A stretch of 64,000 bases of DNA from Tolypothrix sp. FACHB-123. Lineage in GTDB: Bacteria > Cyanobacteriota > Cyanobacteriia > Cyanobacteriales > Nostocaceae. The stretch is taken from assembly GCF_014697075.1 (NCBI RefSeq), contig NZ_JACJRE010000028.1, positions 39,714 to 103,713 on the forward strand, read 5' to 3'. Every line of letters begins with the position of its first letter. The first letter of the stretch is position 1. Shown here one piece after another: positions 53,917-62,750 of this stretch. Position numbers and translations under genes: made by a program. The notes under the pieces are model-generated. The model saw only the letters and a program-made list of their open reading frames with translations. It ran no database searches and was not told where the DNA came from.

Positions 53917-54225
53917 AAGTTGCTACAGACTACGCGAAACACGGAAACGTCAACCCTGAAGTTGATTCAAGGAACCCTGAAGTTAATTCAGACTACGCGA
54001 AACACGGAAACGTTAACCCTGAAGTTGATTCAAGGAACCCTGAAGTTGCTACAGACTACGCGAAACACGGAAACGTTAACCCTGAAGTTGATTCCGGGAA
54101 CCCTGAAGTTAATTCAGACTACGCGAAACACGGAAACGGGAAGACGGAAGTTGATTCCGGGAACCCTGAAGTTAATTCAGGCTAAGCGAAACACGGAAAC
54201 GGGAAGACGGAAGTTACCCGCAGGA
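53917..54225. repeat. 63-bp tandem repeat, almost five copies, built of 21-bp blocks
   Basis: TACGCGAAACACGGAAACG occurs at 53931, 53994, 54057 and 54120 and, with a one-base change (TAAGCG), at 54183, exactly 63 bases apart. Each period has two AACCCTGAAGTTGATTC-type 21-bp blocks and one GACTACGCGAAACACGG block. On the + strand an ATG at 53904 opens a frame through the array (NPEVDSR, NPEVNSD, YAKHGNV), ending at 54185 where the base change makes TAA. It lies between the lipoprotein gene and the regulator gene. I treat it as non-coding. Confidence 0.95.
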
Positions 54226-54235
54226 CGATAAACAT

Positions 54236-54721
54236 CTACCGATTAAAATTAAAGCGTCCATCTACTTTTTTACCTTTAATATCAGCATTAATTTTCACCT
54301 GATACTGACCTGTTAATTGTTCTTTTAATAAACCTGCATAATGCTTATCTTTAGCATCATAGGTTAAAGGAATTGTTTGCTGTTTACCATCAGGTAACTG
54401 CACTTGCGCTGTCACTTTAGCATTAGATATTGTTTCGTGATTATCTCCTGTTTGGAGATAGAAATCTAGATGCGTTCCCCTAGCTTCTTTCACAGGAACA
54501 AATTCTAAATGGTAAGCACCTGTTTCAACAACTTGTCCGCCATGAGTTTTACCATGTTGTGCTTCTGTTTTTGCTACGGGTGCAGTTGAAGTCTGAGTAT
54601 TAGGACTAGAATTAGCTGGATTATTTTCTGTATTTGCTGCTGGCTGATTGTTACTGCAAGCACCTAAGAATAATAAGCCGATACTGCTAATAATTAGCAA
54701 GCTAGATTTGAGTGAATTCAT
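54236..54721 (-). CDS. Lipoprotein of the metal-efflux operon (161 aa)
   Basis: The ATG at 54721 is chosen because GAGGA lies 8 bases before it; a TTG five codons upstream is less likely. A lipoprotein signal (SSLLIISSIGLLFLGAC) ends at a lipobox Cys. A Ser/Thr/Asn/Pro-rich linker follows, then HGKTHGGQVVETGAYHLEFV with three His residues, which could bind metal, and a beta-rich domain (AKVTAQVQLPDGKQQTIPLT) of a FixH/YtkA-like type. It is 15-30 bases after the RND pump gene and cotranscribed. It may hand metal ions to the pump; this is inference. Confidence 0.82.
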   Translation of the reverse strand: MNSLKSSLLIISSIGLLFLGACSNNQPAANTENNPANSSPNTQTSTAPVAKTEAQHGKTHGGQVVETGAYHLEFVPVKEARGTHLDFYLQTGDNHETISNAKVTAQVQLPDGKQQTIPLTYDAKDKHYAGLLKEQLTGQYQVKINADIKGKKVDGRFNFNR

Positions 54722-54750
54722 AGATTTAATCCTCAATTCAATTCAATTTA

Positions 54751-57700
54751 TTATTTTTGTAATAAAATTTTGCCAAATTTAGCATATAAGGCAGGAATAA
54801 CTACTAGCGTTAATGCTGTAGATGTAAATAAACCACCTAAGACAACTATAGAAAGCGGTTGTAATATTTCCTTACCAGGGCCGCTATCAATTATTAAAGG
54901 TGCTAAACCTAAAGCAGAGGTCAAGGCTGTCATTAAAATGGCGTTTAATCTTTCCATTGAACCTTTGATTAAAATTTCTTTCAAAGGCATTCCTTCGGCA
55001 AACTTGGTATTGTAATTATCTACTAGTAATAAACCATTACGAGTTGCAACGCCAAATAGGGTAACAAAGCCAACTAAAGAAGCAATAGAAATAATTCCGC
55101 CAGATAAAGCTACAGAAAATACTCCTCCTACTAATGCCAAGGGTAAGTTAATCATAATCGTGGCAGTTGAAGGAATAGATTTGACGGAAATATACATGAT
55201 AACTGTAATGGCAATAAAGGCGATCGCACTATAAATTAAAATATCCTGTGTGGCTCTTTCTTGTGCCTCAAATTGCCCTGCATACTGGATATAGTAACCA
55301 GAGGGTGGATGTACTTGTTGATTGACTTTTGCTTGAATTTCATTGACAACGGAGCGCAAATCTCTACCGCTAGTATTTGCAGAAACGACAATTAACCGAG
55401 AGACATTTTCCCGATTAATGGTATTTGGCCCTGTACCATTTTCAATTGTGGCGACTTGGGCTAATGGTATCTTTTGTCCAGCAGGAGTATCAATTAATAA
55501 ATTGCCAATTGTATCTAAATTTTGCCTAGATTCTGGCTTTAACCAAACTAATAAATCAAAAGTTTGTTGTTTATCTAAGATTTGCGAAACTACTTTACCA
55601 TTTAAAGCAGTTTCCATAATTTGGGAAATTTTGCCTACTGTTAAACCATAGCGAGAAGCATCAATCCGATTAAATTTAATTTGTATTTGTTCGATGGGTA
55701 CTTGCGGTTCTAGTTGTAAATCAACAATCCCATTTACAGTTTTCATGACTTCATTTACTTGACTCCCAATGGTGCGGAGTTCTGCTAAATCAGGGCCGAA
55801 AATTTTAACTGCGATCGCACTTCTTACCCCAGATAATACCTCATCCATTCTATGGGAGATAAAACCGCCAATATTTGGCGCGACTCCTGGTAATTTCGCC
55901 ATTTCTTCCCGCAGCTTTTTAATCGCCGCTTCCCTATCTTCTAAAGCTTCCCGGCTCAATTCAATATCCAAATGTGCTAAATTTACCCCTCCTGCGTCGC
56001 TATCACCTGGTGCGCGCCCGGAACGCAACTGTACATAAGGAAATCGCGAATCGCCTTTAAGTGCTTGCTGAATTGCTTCCCCCGCAGCGTTGGTAGTTTC
56101 CAAGGAAACACCAGGGTAGAGTGTCAGGGTATTTACCAAAGTTTGTTCTTGGAATTCTGGTAAAAAGACTCTCCCAAAACTAGGAGCGATCGCGATCGCA
56201 GTTACTATACTTGCAAGGGCTAAGGCTAAAATAATTCCCGAATTTCGCAGCGAAAAACCCAACAGCGGATAATACAACCGCTTAAAAAATCTCGCTACCC
56301 AAGGTTCATTTTCTGGTAGATGACCGTGAGGTAATAAAATTGCACATAAAGCGGGAGTTATCGTCAAAGCTGTGATACTCGACGCAATCACAGCCGCCAT
56401 ATAGCCTAACCCCATCGGGATAAAAATGCTACCTTCTACCCCAGTTAAAGCAAACACGGGAGCAAAGACAACGATAGTAATAATAGTCGCGCCAAATACC
56501 GAATCTCTTACTTCTTGACAACCATCAAATACCACATCTAAAACAGGGCGAGGATGGGGAGAATATTTATTTTCTCGTAAATTGCGGTAAACATTTTCTG
56601 CATCAACAATTGCATCATCAACCGCCGAACCAATTGCAACAGCTAACCCTCCCAAAGTCATGGTATTTAAACCTTGTCCCAACCAATTAAGGAGAAATAT
56701 CCCAATTAATAAAGATAGAGGTAAAGCAGTTAAACAAATGGCGAGGTTCCGCCAATTCATTAAAAAAGGAATGAGAATAATAGCAACAATAATACTACCT
56801 TCAATTAAAGCAGCGCGAACATTTTCAATCGAAGCATCAATATAGTTTTCTTGGCGAAATGTCGCCGTTACTTGCATATCTTTTGGTAAAGCAGCTTTAA
56901 TTTCTGCGATCGCCTGTTCAATAGCACGGGTAACGCTTGGTGTATCGGCTTGTGGCTGTTTGTTGATTGTAACGATAACAGCCTTTTTTCCGTTAAAACT
57001 GCCATCACCTCTTTTAATTGCTGCACCAATTTTTACATCAGCCACATCAGATATTTTAACTGGCGTACCATTGCGAGCAGTAATTGCAGATTGTTGTAAT
57101 TCTTCAAGAGATTCAATTCTGCCAATTCCCCGAATTAATTTCTCTCTATCAGGGGTAATCAAATAACCACCAGGAGCATTAATATTTGCTGCCGCCGTTG
57201 CTTCTTCTACATCAGCTAAAGTAACATTAAAAGCTTGTAATTTTTCTGGATCTACTAATACTTGATATTGCCGAATATCACCCCCATAAGCAACAACTTG
57301 ACTCACACCAGGCACAGCCAAAAGCCGATTTGTCACTTGCCAATCGACAATTCGCCGTACTTCCATTAAAGGTGTAGTATCAGAAGTAAAAGCATATTGC
57401 AATACAGTACCAATTGGGGAACTAGTAGGAGAAATTTGTGGCGTTTCTACCCCAGCAGGTAACTTACCTTGTGCTTGTTGTAACCTTTCCGTTACCAACT
57501 GACGCGCTTGATAAATATCACTTCCCCAATTAAAAATCACCTTAACCACAGAAATTCCCGCTGCGGAAGATGAACGCACTGCTGTCACCCCAGGAGTACC
57601 ATTAATTGCACTTTCAATCGGTAAAGTCACCAAAGATTCCAACTCTTCCGGCGCGAGTCCTGGCGCTTCCGTTTGAATTTCTACCTGCGGTGGCGCAAAA

Positions 57701-57822
57701 CTAGGAAAAACATCCAAAGGCATTTGGATAATCGTACGAAATATCCAAATTATCAGGATAATTGTACTCAGAACCACTAGCCAACGGCGAGCGATCGCCC
57801 ATTTAATGATCGCACTAAGCAT
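54751..57822 (-). CDS. Heavy-metal efflux RND transporter, CzcA/CusA-like (1023 aa)
   Basis: This inner-membrane pump drives metal ions out with the proton gradient. Twelve membrane helices and two large periplasmic loops are present in the usual order. Helix 4 holds AVDDAIVDAENVYRNLRE, the charged motif region of the HME group (usually DFGxxxDGAxxxxEN); this variant is shared by cyanobacterial members. Other segments: PLDVFPSFAPPQVEIQTEAP, EELESLVTLPIESAINGTPG, GVATRNGLLLVDNY. The adaptor gene is upstream, with an 83-base repeat-filled gap. The metal (Ni, Co, Zn, Cu, Ag) cannot be fixed from the sequence. No outer-membrane TolC-type gene is in the window. Confidence 0.93.
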   Translation of the reverse strand: MLSAIIKWAIARRWLVVLSTIILIIWIFRTIIQMPLDVFPSFAPPQVEIQTEAPGLAPEELESLVTLPIESAINGTPGVTAVRSSSAAGISVVKVIFNWGSDIYQARQLVTERLQQAQGKLPAGVETPQISPTSSPIGTVLQYAFTSDTTPLMEVRRIVDWQVTNRLLAVPGVSQVVAYGGDIRQYQVLVDPEKLQAFNVTLADVEEATAAANINAPGGYLITPDREKLIRGIGRIESLEELQQSAITARNGTPVKISDVADVKIGAAIKRGDGSFNGKKAVIVTINKQPQADTPSVTRAIEQAIAEIKAALPKDMQVTATFRQENYIDASIENVRAALIEGSIIVAIILIPFLMNWRNLAICLTALPLSLLIGIFLLNWLGQGLNTMTLGGLAVAIGSAVDDAIVDAENVYRNLRENKYSPHPRPVLDVVFDGCQEVRDSVFGATIITIVVFAPVFALTGVEGSIFIPMGLGYMAAVIASSITALTITPALCAILLPHGHLPENEPWVARFFKRLYYPLLGFSLRNSGIILALALASIVTAIAIAPSFGRVFLPEFQEQTLVNTLTLYPGVSLETTNAAGEAIQQALKGDSRFPYVQLRSGRAPGDSDAGGVNLAHLDIELSREALEDREAAIKKLREEMAKLPGVAPNIGGFISHRMDEVLSGVRSAIAVKIFGPDLAELRTIGSQVNEVMKTVNGIVDLQLEPQVPIEQIQIKFNRIDASRYGLTVGKISQIMETALNGKVVSQILDKQQTFDLLVWLKPESRQNLDTIGNLLIDTPAGQKIPLAQVATIENGTGPNTINRENVSRLIVVSANTSGRDLRSVVNEIQAKVNQQVHPPSGYYIQYAGQFEAQERATQDILIYSAIAFIAITVIMYISVKSIPSTATIMINLPLALVGGVFSVALSGGIISIASLVGFVTLFGVATRNGLLLVDNYNTKFAEGMPLKEILIKGSMERLNAILMTALTSALGLAPLIIDSGPGKEILQPLSIVVLGGLFTSTALTLVVIPALYAKFGKILLQK

Positions 57823-57905
57823 CTTGAAAATTTTAGATTTTAGATTTTAGATTTTGGATTACCAGTCAACCGTCAACCGTCAACCATCAACAGTCAACCG
57901 TCAAC
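57823..57905. repeat. Dispersed repeats inside the efflux operon
   Basis: The gap between the adaptor and pump genes consists of TTTTAGATT units (57829-57862) and GTCAACC heptamers (57868-57905) of families also found at 52946-53195. A repeat-filled spacer within an operon may alter the ratio of the two products. Confidence 0.85.
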
Positions 57906-59561
57906 TTATCTCAATTTCGTATCAATCCTTACTTCCGAATCCTGTTTCGCTACGTAATGGTTATCAACCCATTCTGGCGGTAAATCTGGTTGTTCTACAG
58001 GTAATTGATATTGATGTTTGCGGCAACGACTAGCCCAAGAAACACCACCCATAAAAGCTACACCAAAAAGTGCAACACCTCCCCCTACACCCACCCACAA
58101 AGGAATTGAGGAATTAGAATTTTTCTCTTCTGTTTGGGCACTGAGCGAAGTCGAAGTGCCATGTCCATGCTCATCTGCTGCACTACTCCCCCGCAGCGAT
58201 TGTGCGTAAAGTTGCGGAGCGCGTTGGGTAACAATTAAATCCCCTGCAAATAACCCAGTTTTTACCTCCACCATATCGCCAGAGGTTTGCCCTAAAGTCA
58301 CTTCCACAGATTGATAGGCGTTACCATTTTGGATATAAACCTGCTTTTTACCATTGGCTTCCACTACCGCCGCACTGGGAATCACTAAACTAGGCGATGC
58401 TGTTTGCTGTGTTAACACTTCCAGTTCTGCAAACATTCCCGGTTTGAGCAATCCGCCGAAGTTCTCCAATTCAGCTTGTACGGGAACAACTCGCGTTTCT
58501 CCTTCCACCACCGAGCCAATGCGGATAATTCTACCTGTAAAACTACGGTTAGGCACAGCAGCAACTTTAACAATTACCCTTTGACCAGTCTTAACTTGAT
58601 TTAAATCCTTTTCATAGATATTCGCGGTGGCAAAAACCTTGCTATCATTGACAATCGTCATCAATTTACCGCCCGTATCCTCAAAGGATTGACCGAGGGT
58701 AACTTCTCTATCTGCCACCTTACCAGTAATCGGGGATACCACCGTCACCAATCCTTGAGCATTAGCGCGGGTTCCTAATTGAGAAAGGCGAGTTTGATAG
58801 GTGGTATTGCTCAGTTGAATGCGCGATTTTGCCACTTCAACGGCGGAAGCGGCGCGTTTTAGCTGATTTTCTGCCTCAATTACTTCCCGGCGGCTGTTAG
58901 CTTTAGTGAGTTCGGCTTTAGCTTGCGCTAGCTGGGTTTGCGATTCTAAGGCTGTGCGTTGGGGTAAAGCGCCAGCCGCGACTAACTGCTGATCTTTATT
59001 GTACTTTTCTTGGGCGAATGCTACTTGTGTTTGTGCTTGAGCGATTTCTGCTGTGGTTATTTGTTGATAGCGATCGCGATTTTGTTGAGCTAATTTTAAA
59101 TCAGCTAAAGCTTGTTGTAAATCTGCCTGACCTTCTGCCAGTTTTTCTTGGGAATTAACTCGCAATTCCACTAAATCCGGGCTAGATACCACCGCTACTG
59201 CTTGACCTTTTTTGACTGTAGCACCCGGTTCTACCAACAACTCCACTACTTTGGCTTTAGCAATTGGCGTATTTACTTCTACCTTTTGGCTGGGTAAAGT
59301 TTCAATCTGTCCCGTAGTTTTAATTCCCACAGCTAACGCCTGAAGTTTCACTGGCTCAACTTTAATACCCAAGCGTTGCGCTGTTTGCGCATCAACTTTA
59401 ATCGCTGTAGTCGCGGAATGCGCCTCACTACCTCCTTGAAATTCATTACCATGTCCCCCGTGGGCTAAAACTACTGGGGAATTTGCAAATATCAACAGAC
59501 TGATAATTGTGCTAGAAACAGAGGAAATTGCTATGAGTGGTTGGGAACGCAGAGTTTTAAA
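57906..59561 (-). CDS. RND efflux periplasmic adaptor, CzcB-like, with C-terminal membrane helix (551 aa)
   Basis: The ATG at 59561 gives a signal sequence (LIAISSVSSTIISLLIFANS, cleavage near VLAHG) followed by an HGGHG metal-binding-like stretch. Membrane-fusion-protein parts follow: lipoyl half (VEPGATVKKGQAVAVVSSPDL), a long coiled coil (about 145-260), second lipoyl half (LVTVVSPITGKVADREVTLG), beta barrel (KTGQRVIVKVAAVPNRSFTG) and membrane-proximal domain to about 450. Unlike most adaptors it ends with HGHG, a membrane helix (LWVGVGGGVALFGVAFMGGVSW) and a basic Cys-containing tail. The dispersed palindrome at 58137-58160 is in frame before this helix. It is the first gene of the operon. 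Confidence 0.9.
   Translation of the reverse strand, partial: FKTLRSQPLIAISSVSSTIISLLIFANSPVVLAHGGHGNEFQGGSEAHSATTAIKVDAQTAQRLGIKVEPVKLQALAVGIKTTGQIETLPSQKVEVNTPIAKAKVVELLVEPGATVKKGQAVAVVSSPDLVELRVNSQEKLAEGQADLQQALADLKLAQQNRDRYQQITTAEIAQAQTQVAFAQEKYNKDQQLVAAGALPQRTALESQTQLAQAKAELTKANSRREVIEAENQLKRAASAVEVAKSRIQLSNTTYQTRLSQLGTRANAQGLVTVVSPITGKVADREVTLGQSFEDTGGKLMTIVNDSKVFATANIYEKDLNQVKTGQRVIVKVAAVPNRSFTGRIIRIGSVVEGETRVVPVQAELENFGGLLKPGMFAELEVLTQQTASPSLVIPSAAVVEANGKKQVYIQNGNAYQSVEVTLGQTSGDMVEVKTGLFAGDLIVTQRAPQLYAQSLRGSSAADEHGHGTSTSLSAQTEEKNSNSSIPLWVGVGGGVALFGVAFMGGVSWASRCRKHQYQLPVEQPDLPPEWVDNHYVAKQDSEVRIDTKLR
58137..58160 (-). repeat. Dispersed 24-bp palindrome inside the RND adaptor gene
   Basis: On the coding strand it reads GGCACTTCGACTTCGCTCAG plus TGCC and encodes part of GTSTSLSAQ. 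Compared with the copy in the WD40 gene it has T to C at position 3 and A to G at position 22, a compensatory change that keeps the stem. A change at position 13 is in the loop. Confidence 0.8.
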
Positions 59562-59969
59562 CATCGCTATCAGGAATTTGTCATTTATGGGCAGCGTAAA
59601 CAAAGCTATACTTCCCAGTTTTTCATCTGAAAATGAAATTGGGATGAAATGACAATCATGTTGACAGTTGACGGTTGACGGTTGACTGTTCCTGGTTCAT
59701 CTAGACTGTTTTGATTAGTCAAAAAGCTGCACCGTAAATTCCCTGTCTTTATGTTAAGTAAGATTTTCTACAAGGTTTTTTTGAGGTAGAATAATTCCTA
59801 TTTGTGGAATATAGACATTTTTAGAAAAAATTAACGGTTTAAGAGACTTTATCCTCGATTTTTTGAGGAATTCGCCCAAGCGATATCTGTTGACAAGACG
59901 CTGCGCATCTACGCACTTCAGCTACTTATTACACAAACTAGGCAAACTCAATTTATTGGTAAAAATTCC
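59562..59969. other. Intergenic region between divergent efflux operon and patatin gene
   Basis: It should hold the promoters of the efflux operon (minus) and the patatin gene (plus). TTGACGG heptamers lie at 59659-59688. No metal-box operator is recognised. No gene is seen. Confidence 0.6.
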
Positions 59970-61592
59970 ATGAATTCAAATAACCAGCAATCAAATTTAC
60001 CTCAAAATATTGGCTTAGCATTGTCAGGAGGCGGTTATCGGGCTGCGGTATTTCATTTAGGATTATTGTTTTATTTAAATCGCGTCAATTTATTGCAGCA
60101 AGTCAAAATGATATCCACCGTATCTGGAGGAACATTTACAGGTGCAAAATATACTTTATCTTTAGTAGAAAAGAAATCTTTTGCGGAATTTTATCAAGAA
60201 TATTCTTACTTGCTGAAAAACACTAGGCTGGTAGAATTAGCATTAAAAAACCTCAGTAAAAAATCATCTAAGAAATCATCAGCAAGACACGATCTTATTA
60301 CTGCCAGTGCCCAAGTCTACGCCGAAAAATTTTTCCAAAATCCTCAAGGCAAACCCTATCGCTTTGGCGATATTCTTCAAGCTAATATACATCTACAAGA
60401 AGTCATTTTTAACGCTACAGAATTTCGCAGTGGTTTAGCTTTTCGGTTTCAGCGTAGTGCCAACTTAAACGCCAAAATTGGTAATGGGAAAATATCAATA
60501 GAGAGGTCTGATGCAGAAGACATTCGAGTTGCTGATATTGTAGCAGCATCTTCTTGTTTTCCTGGTGGATTTGAACCTTTAGCCTTTCCCGGAGATTTTA
60601 ATTGGTCAAAGCAAAATATTTTCAATAATGTCAGAGCCGTAGTTCATGAAAAATTGGCTGAAGATCTAGCTTTGATGGATGGGGGAATTTATGATAACCA
60701 AGGCATAGACAGTTTATGGTTAGCTGAAAAACGCAGTGATTTTCCCTTAGATTTATTTATTATTTCTGATGTCGATGAAAGACCAGGAACATTTTATTCC
60801 TTTCCCCCAGATTTTAAAGTAAGTAATTTAAAGTTACAAACAATTGATTGGCTATCAAAAATCCTAATAGTCTTCTGTTTATTTACTGTAATAACCGTAG
60901 CTTATGAAGCCATCAAAGACTATATAAGCGGTCAATTTATTTGGCTAGATTTTTTCTTGTATATCATTCCCTTTTTCTTAGCTCTTGCCACAGCTTTTAT
61001 TTTGTTTTGGGGTCGAAATATCATTAAAAATCAAATTCTCCCGGCTGTACCTCAAGCTGGTATAGTTGCTTGGAACGATTTAAAAAGTTTAACAATTAAC
61101 CAAGTAATTAATGCTATTTCTTTGCGTTTAACTTCTTTACAGGCGATGGCTGGTTCAGTTTTCATGAATCGCATTCGCAATATGGGCTTTAGTTTTATTT
61201 ATCAACAGTATAGAGACAAAGATAAACAAAAAAAATTAATTTCTAATCTAATTTATGAATTAAGAGCCGGTGGTAAAAGAGCTAAATTACCAATAGAAGT
61301 CAAACCAATATCACCGGAGATTCTTAAAGTCATTGATGCTGCGGCAACTATGCCCACTACGCTTTGGTTTACTGAAGATAACCAATTCAATAATGTGATG
61401 ATTGCTGGTCAAGTGACTAGTTGTTATAACTTAATGGTTTATATTACTCGCAATCATGGAGATGAACCTAGTTCATATCCTCAAGACATTCAAAAACTTT
61501 GGGCTATCTTGGTACAAGATTGGAATGGTTTTTGTGTGAATCCTCAGAATTATTTTCAATTTCTACTGAAGGAAACTCTCAAAAATAAATAA
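59970..61592 (+). CDS. Patatin-like phospholipase with membrane hairpin (540 aa)
   Basis: The N-terminal patatin domain has the oxyanion loop LALSGGGYRAA, nucleophile Ser52 in TVSGGTF and Asp237 in LMDGGIYDNQG, so the Ser-Asp dyad is complete. It should hydrolyse acyl lipids. Two hydrophobic helices at about 300-350 (ILIVFCLFTVITVAYEAI and FFLYIIPFFLALATAFILFW) would anchor it in the inner membrane. The last 190 residues form a helical region that is not recognised. The gene is monocistronic and converges with the DUF305 gene. Some bacterial patatins act in antiphage systems, but no partner genes for this are seen here. Confidence 0.88.
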   Translation: MNSNNQQSNLPQNIGLALSGGGYRAAVFHLGLLFYLNRVNLLQQVKMISTVSGGTFTGAKYTLSLVEKKSFAEFYQEYSYLLKNTRLVELALKNLSKKSSKKSSARHDLITASAQVYAEKFFQNPQGKPYRFGDILQANIHLQEVIFNATEFRSGLAFRFQRSANLNAKIGNGKISIERSDAEDIRVADIVAASSCFPGGFEPLAFPGDFNWSKQNIFNNVRAVVHEKLAEDLALMDGGIYDNQGIDSLWLAEKRSDFPLDLFIISDVDERPGTFYSFPPDFKVSNLKLQTIDWLSKILIVFCLFTVITVAYEAIKDYISGQFIWLDFFLYIIPFFLALATAFILFWGRNIIKNQILPAVPQAGIVAWNDLKSLTINQVINAISLRLTSLQAMAGSVFMNRIRNMGFSFIYQQYRDKDKQKKLISNLIYELRAGGKRAKLPIEVKPISPEILKVIDAAATMPTTLWFTEDNQFNNVMIAGQVTSCYNLMVYITRNHGDEPSSYPQDIQKLWAILVQDWNGFCVNPQNYFQFLLKETLKNK

Positions 61593-61619
61593 TCTTCGAC
61601 CCTTGCCTCTTTCCGGTCA

Positions 61620-61643
61620 GGCAGAAGGTAAACCATCTGCCTT
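61620..61643. terminator. Hairpin between convergent patatin and DUF305 genes
   Basis: AGGCAGA (61620-61626) pairs with TCTGCCT (61637-61643) and TTCTTGCTT follows, so it could end transcription of the patatin gene. It lies in the 63-base gap between the stops of the two genes. Confidence 0.6.
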
Positions 61644-61655
61644 TCTTGCTTAATA

Positions 61656-62360
61656 TCACTTTTTATACCAAGCTTTTTGCCACTGTTTCATCTGATTAAT
61701 TTCCGCATCTTGTGCTTTGATAATTGCTTGAGCTAGGTTCTTAATTTCCCCACGCTGAGATTTTTGCAAAGCATCTTTAGCCATCGTTACGGCTCCTTCA
61801 TGATGCGGAATCATTGCATTAATAAAGCGTAAATCAAATTCTTCATCAGCAGCGCCTAAGTCCATATTCATCATCATCGCTTGCATTTGTGCAGATGACA
61901 TTTCCATCATCTGACCCTTTTGAGAATCATAAGCCATCGGTTTATCTCCCGCTTTGGGATACCAAGCTGTGCGCCAGCCTTTCATCTGGGTAATTTCTTG
62001 GTTCTGTGCTTTGATAATTGCGTCTGCTAGCTTTTTAATTTCTGGGCGTTTTGATTTTTGCTGTGCTTCCTTAGCCATCAGAGTTGCGCCTTGGTGGTGG
62101 GGAATCATTGCATCAATGAAGCGTAAATCATAGTTAGCATCAGCCGGGCCTAAATCCATCACCATGCTGTGGTGATTGTGCTGGTTGTGATTTATCGGTT
62201 GTTTGTCGCTAGCAGCACGGGTAGTAATGGGTGGTAATGATGCTTGCCTTCTAGTGTGGTAAGTAGTTGTATTACAGGCTGTTAATAGGCTACCAGATAC
62301 AGAGGCGATCGCTACTAAAGTAAATGCCAAAAAGTTATGTTTTAGAGTAGAGAGTTCCAT
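61656..62360 (-). CDS. DUF305 protein with internal duplication (234 aa)
   Basis: The N terminus has a lipoprotein-like signal (FTLVAIASVSGSLLTAC). Two copies of a DUF305-type four-helix unit follow (about 70-135 and 165-232): each has DLRFIDAMIPHH(Q/E)GA, MAKEA(L)QKS, EIK(K/N)LA and AIIKAQ(N/D)(A/Q)EI(T/N)QMK, with W near the end. The linker is Met-rich (QMMEMSSAQMQAMMMNMD), as in copper-binding proteins. Members of this ferritin-like family often go with metal resistance, in line with the pump operon 2 kb away, but the metal is not known. It is monocistronic. Confidence 0.9.
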   Translation of the reverse strand: MELSTLKHNFLAFTLVAIASVSGSLLTACNTTTYHTRRQASLPPITTRAASDKQPINHNQHNHHSMVMDLGPADANYDLRFIDAMIPHHQGATLMAKEAQQKSKRPEIKKLADAIIKAQNQEITQMKGWRTAWYPKAGDKPMAYDSQKGQMMEMSSAQMQAMMMNMDLGAADEEFDLRFINAMIPHHEGAVTMAKDALQKSQRGEIKNLAQAIIKAQDAEINQMKQWQKAWYKK

Positions 62361-62750
62361 AAGGATGATTTCAATAAATTCCTAATTTCATTAAGCAATC
62401 TCTAGTTGGGTGGAGAGTCAAGCTTTTTGGTAACTTATTTTTTCCTTAGGTAAAACAATTCTCCAGAAAATCGCGCCATACATGACTGCTGCACCCCAAT
62501 ACATAGTTTTGCAGACAGAAATGAAATTAGGATGAAAAACTCCACCCACAAGGGGATGGAGTTTTTGGGCATAGGGAATGGGACATAGGTAAAGAACATA
62601 CCAATGTCCGAAGCGGCTGTCTCTCTCAACTCACACTTCGACAAGCTCAGCGCATCGCCAGAGGATGGAGTTTCCCGCAGCTTTCAATGAAATTACATCT
62701 TTGTGCTGTTGATGATGTTATAAAGAACATCCAAATTGTTGCGCCAATTT
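62361..62750. other. Intergenic region with hairpin and degenerate palindrome
   Basis: No gene is supported. AAAAACTCCA (62535-62544) and TGGAGTTTTT (62557-62566) form a strong hairpin with flanking CCC/GGG, which could be a terminator on either strand. A degenerate copy of the TTCGACTACGCTCAG palindrome lies at 62634-62650. Confidence 0.65.
62535..62566. terminator. Strong hairpin, possible bidirectional terminator
   Basis: A 10-bp perfect stem (AAAAACTCCA / TGGAGTTTTT) with an inner CCC/GGG extension and terminal T or A runs on either strand fits a Rho-independent terminator, probably for the gene on the minus strand that ends at 62751. Confidence 0.65.

Noticed and set aside
53904-54185. 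Open frame on + through the 63-bp repeat
   Set aside because: It starts against the start of the response regulator gene on the other strand, lacks a ribosome binding site, and two frames are open at once. Kept as a repeat.
62435-62644. Open frame on - between the DUF305 and cysteine-rich genes
   Set aside because: It runs across a hairpin and degenerate palindromes, with no start signal.
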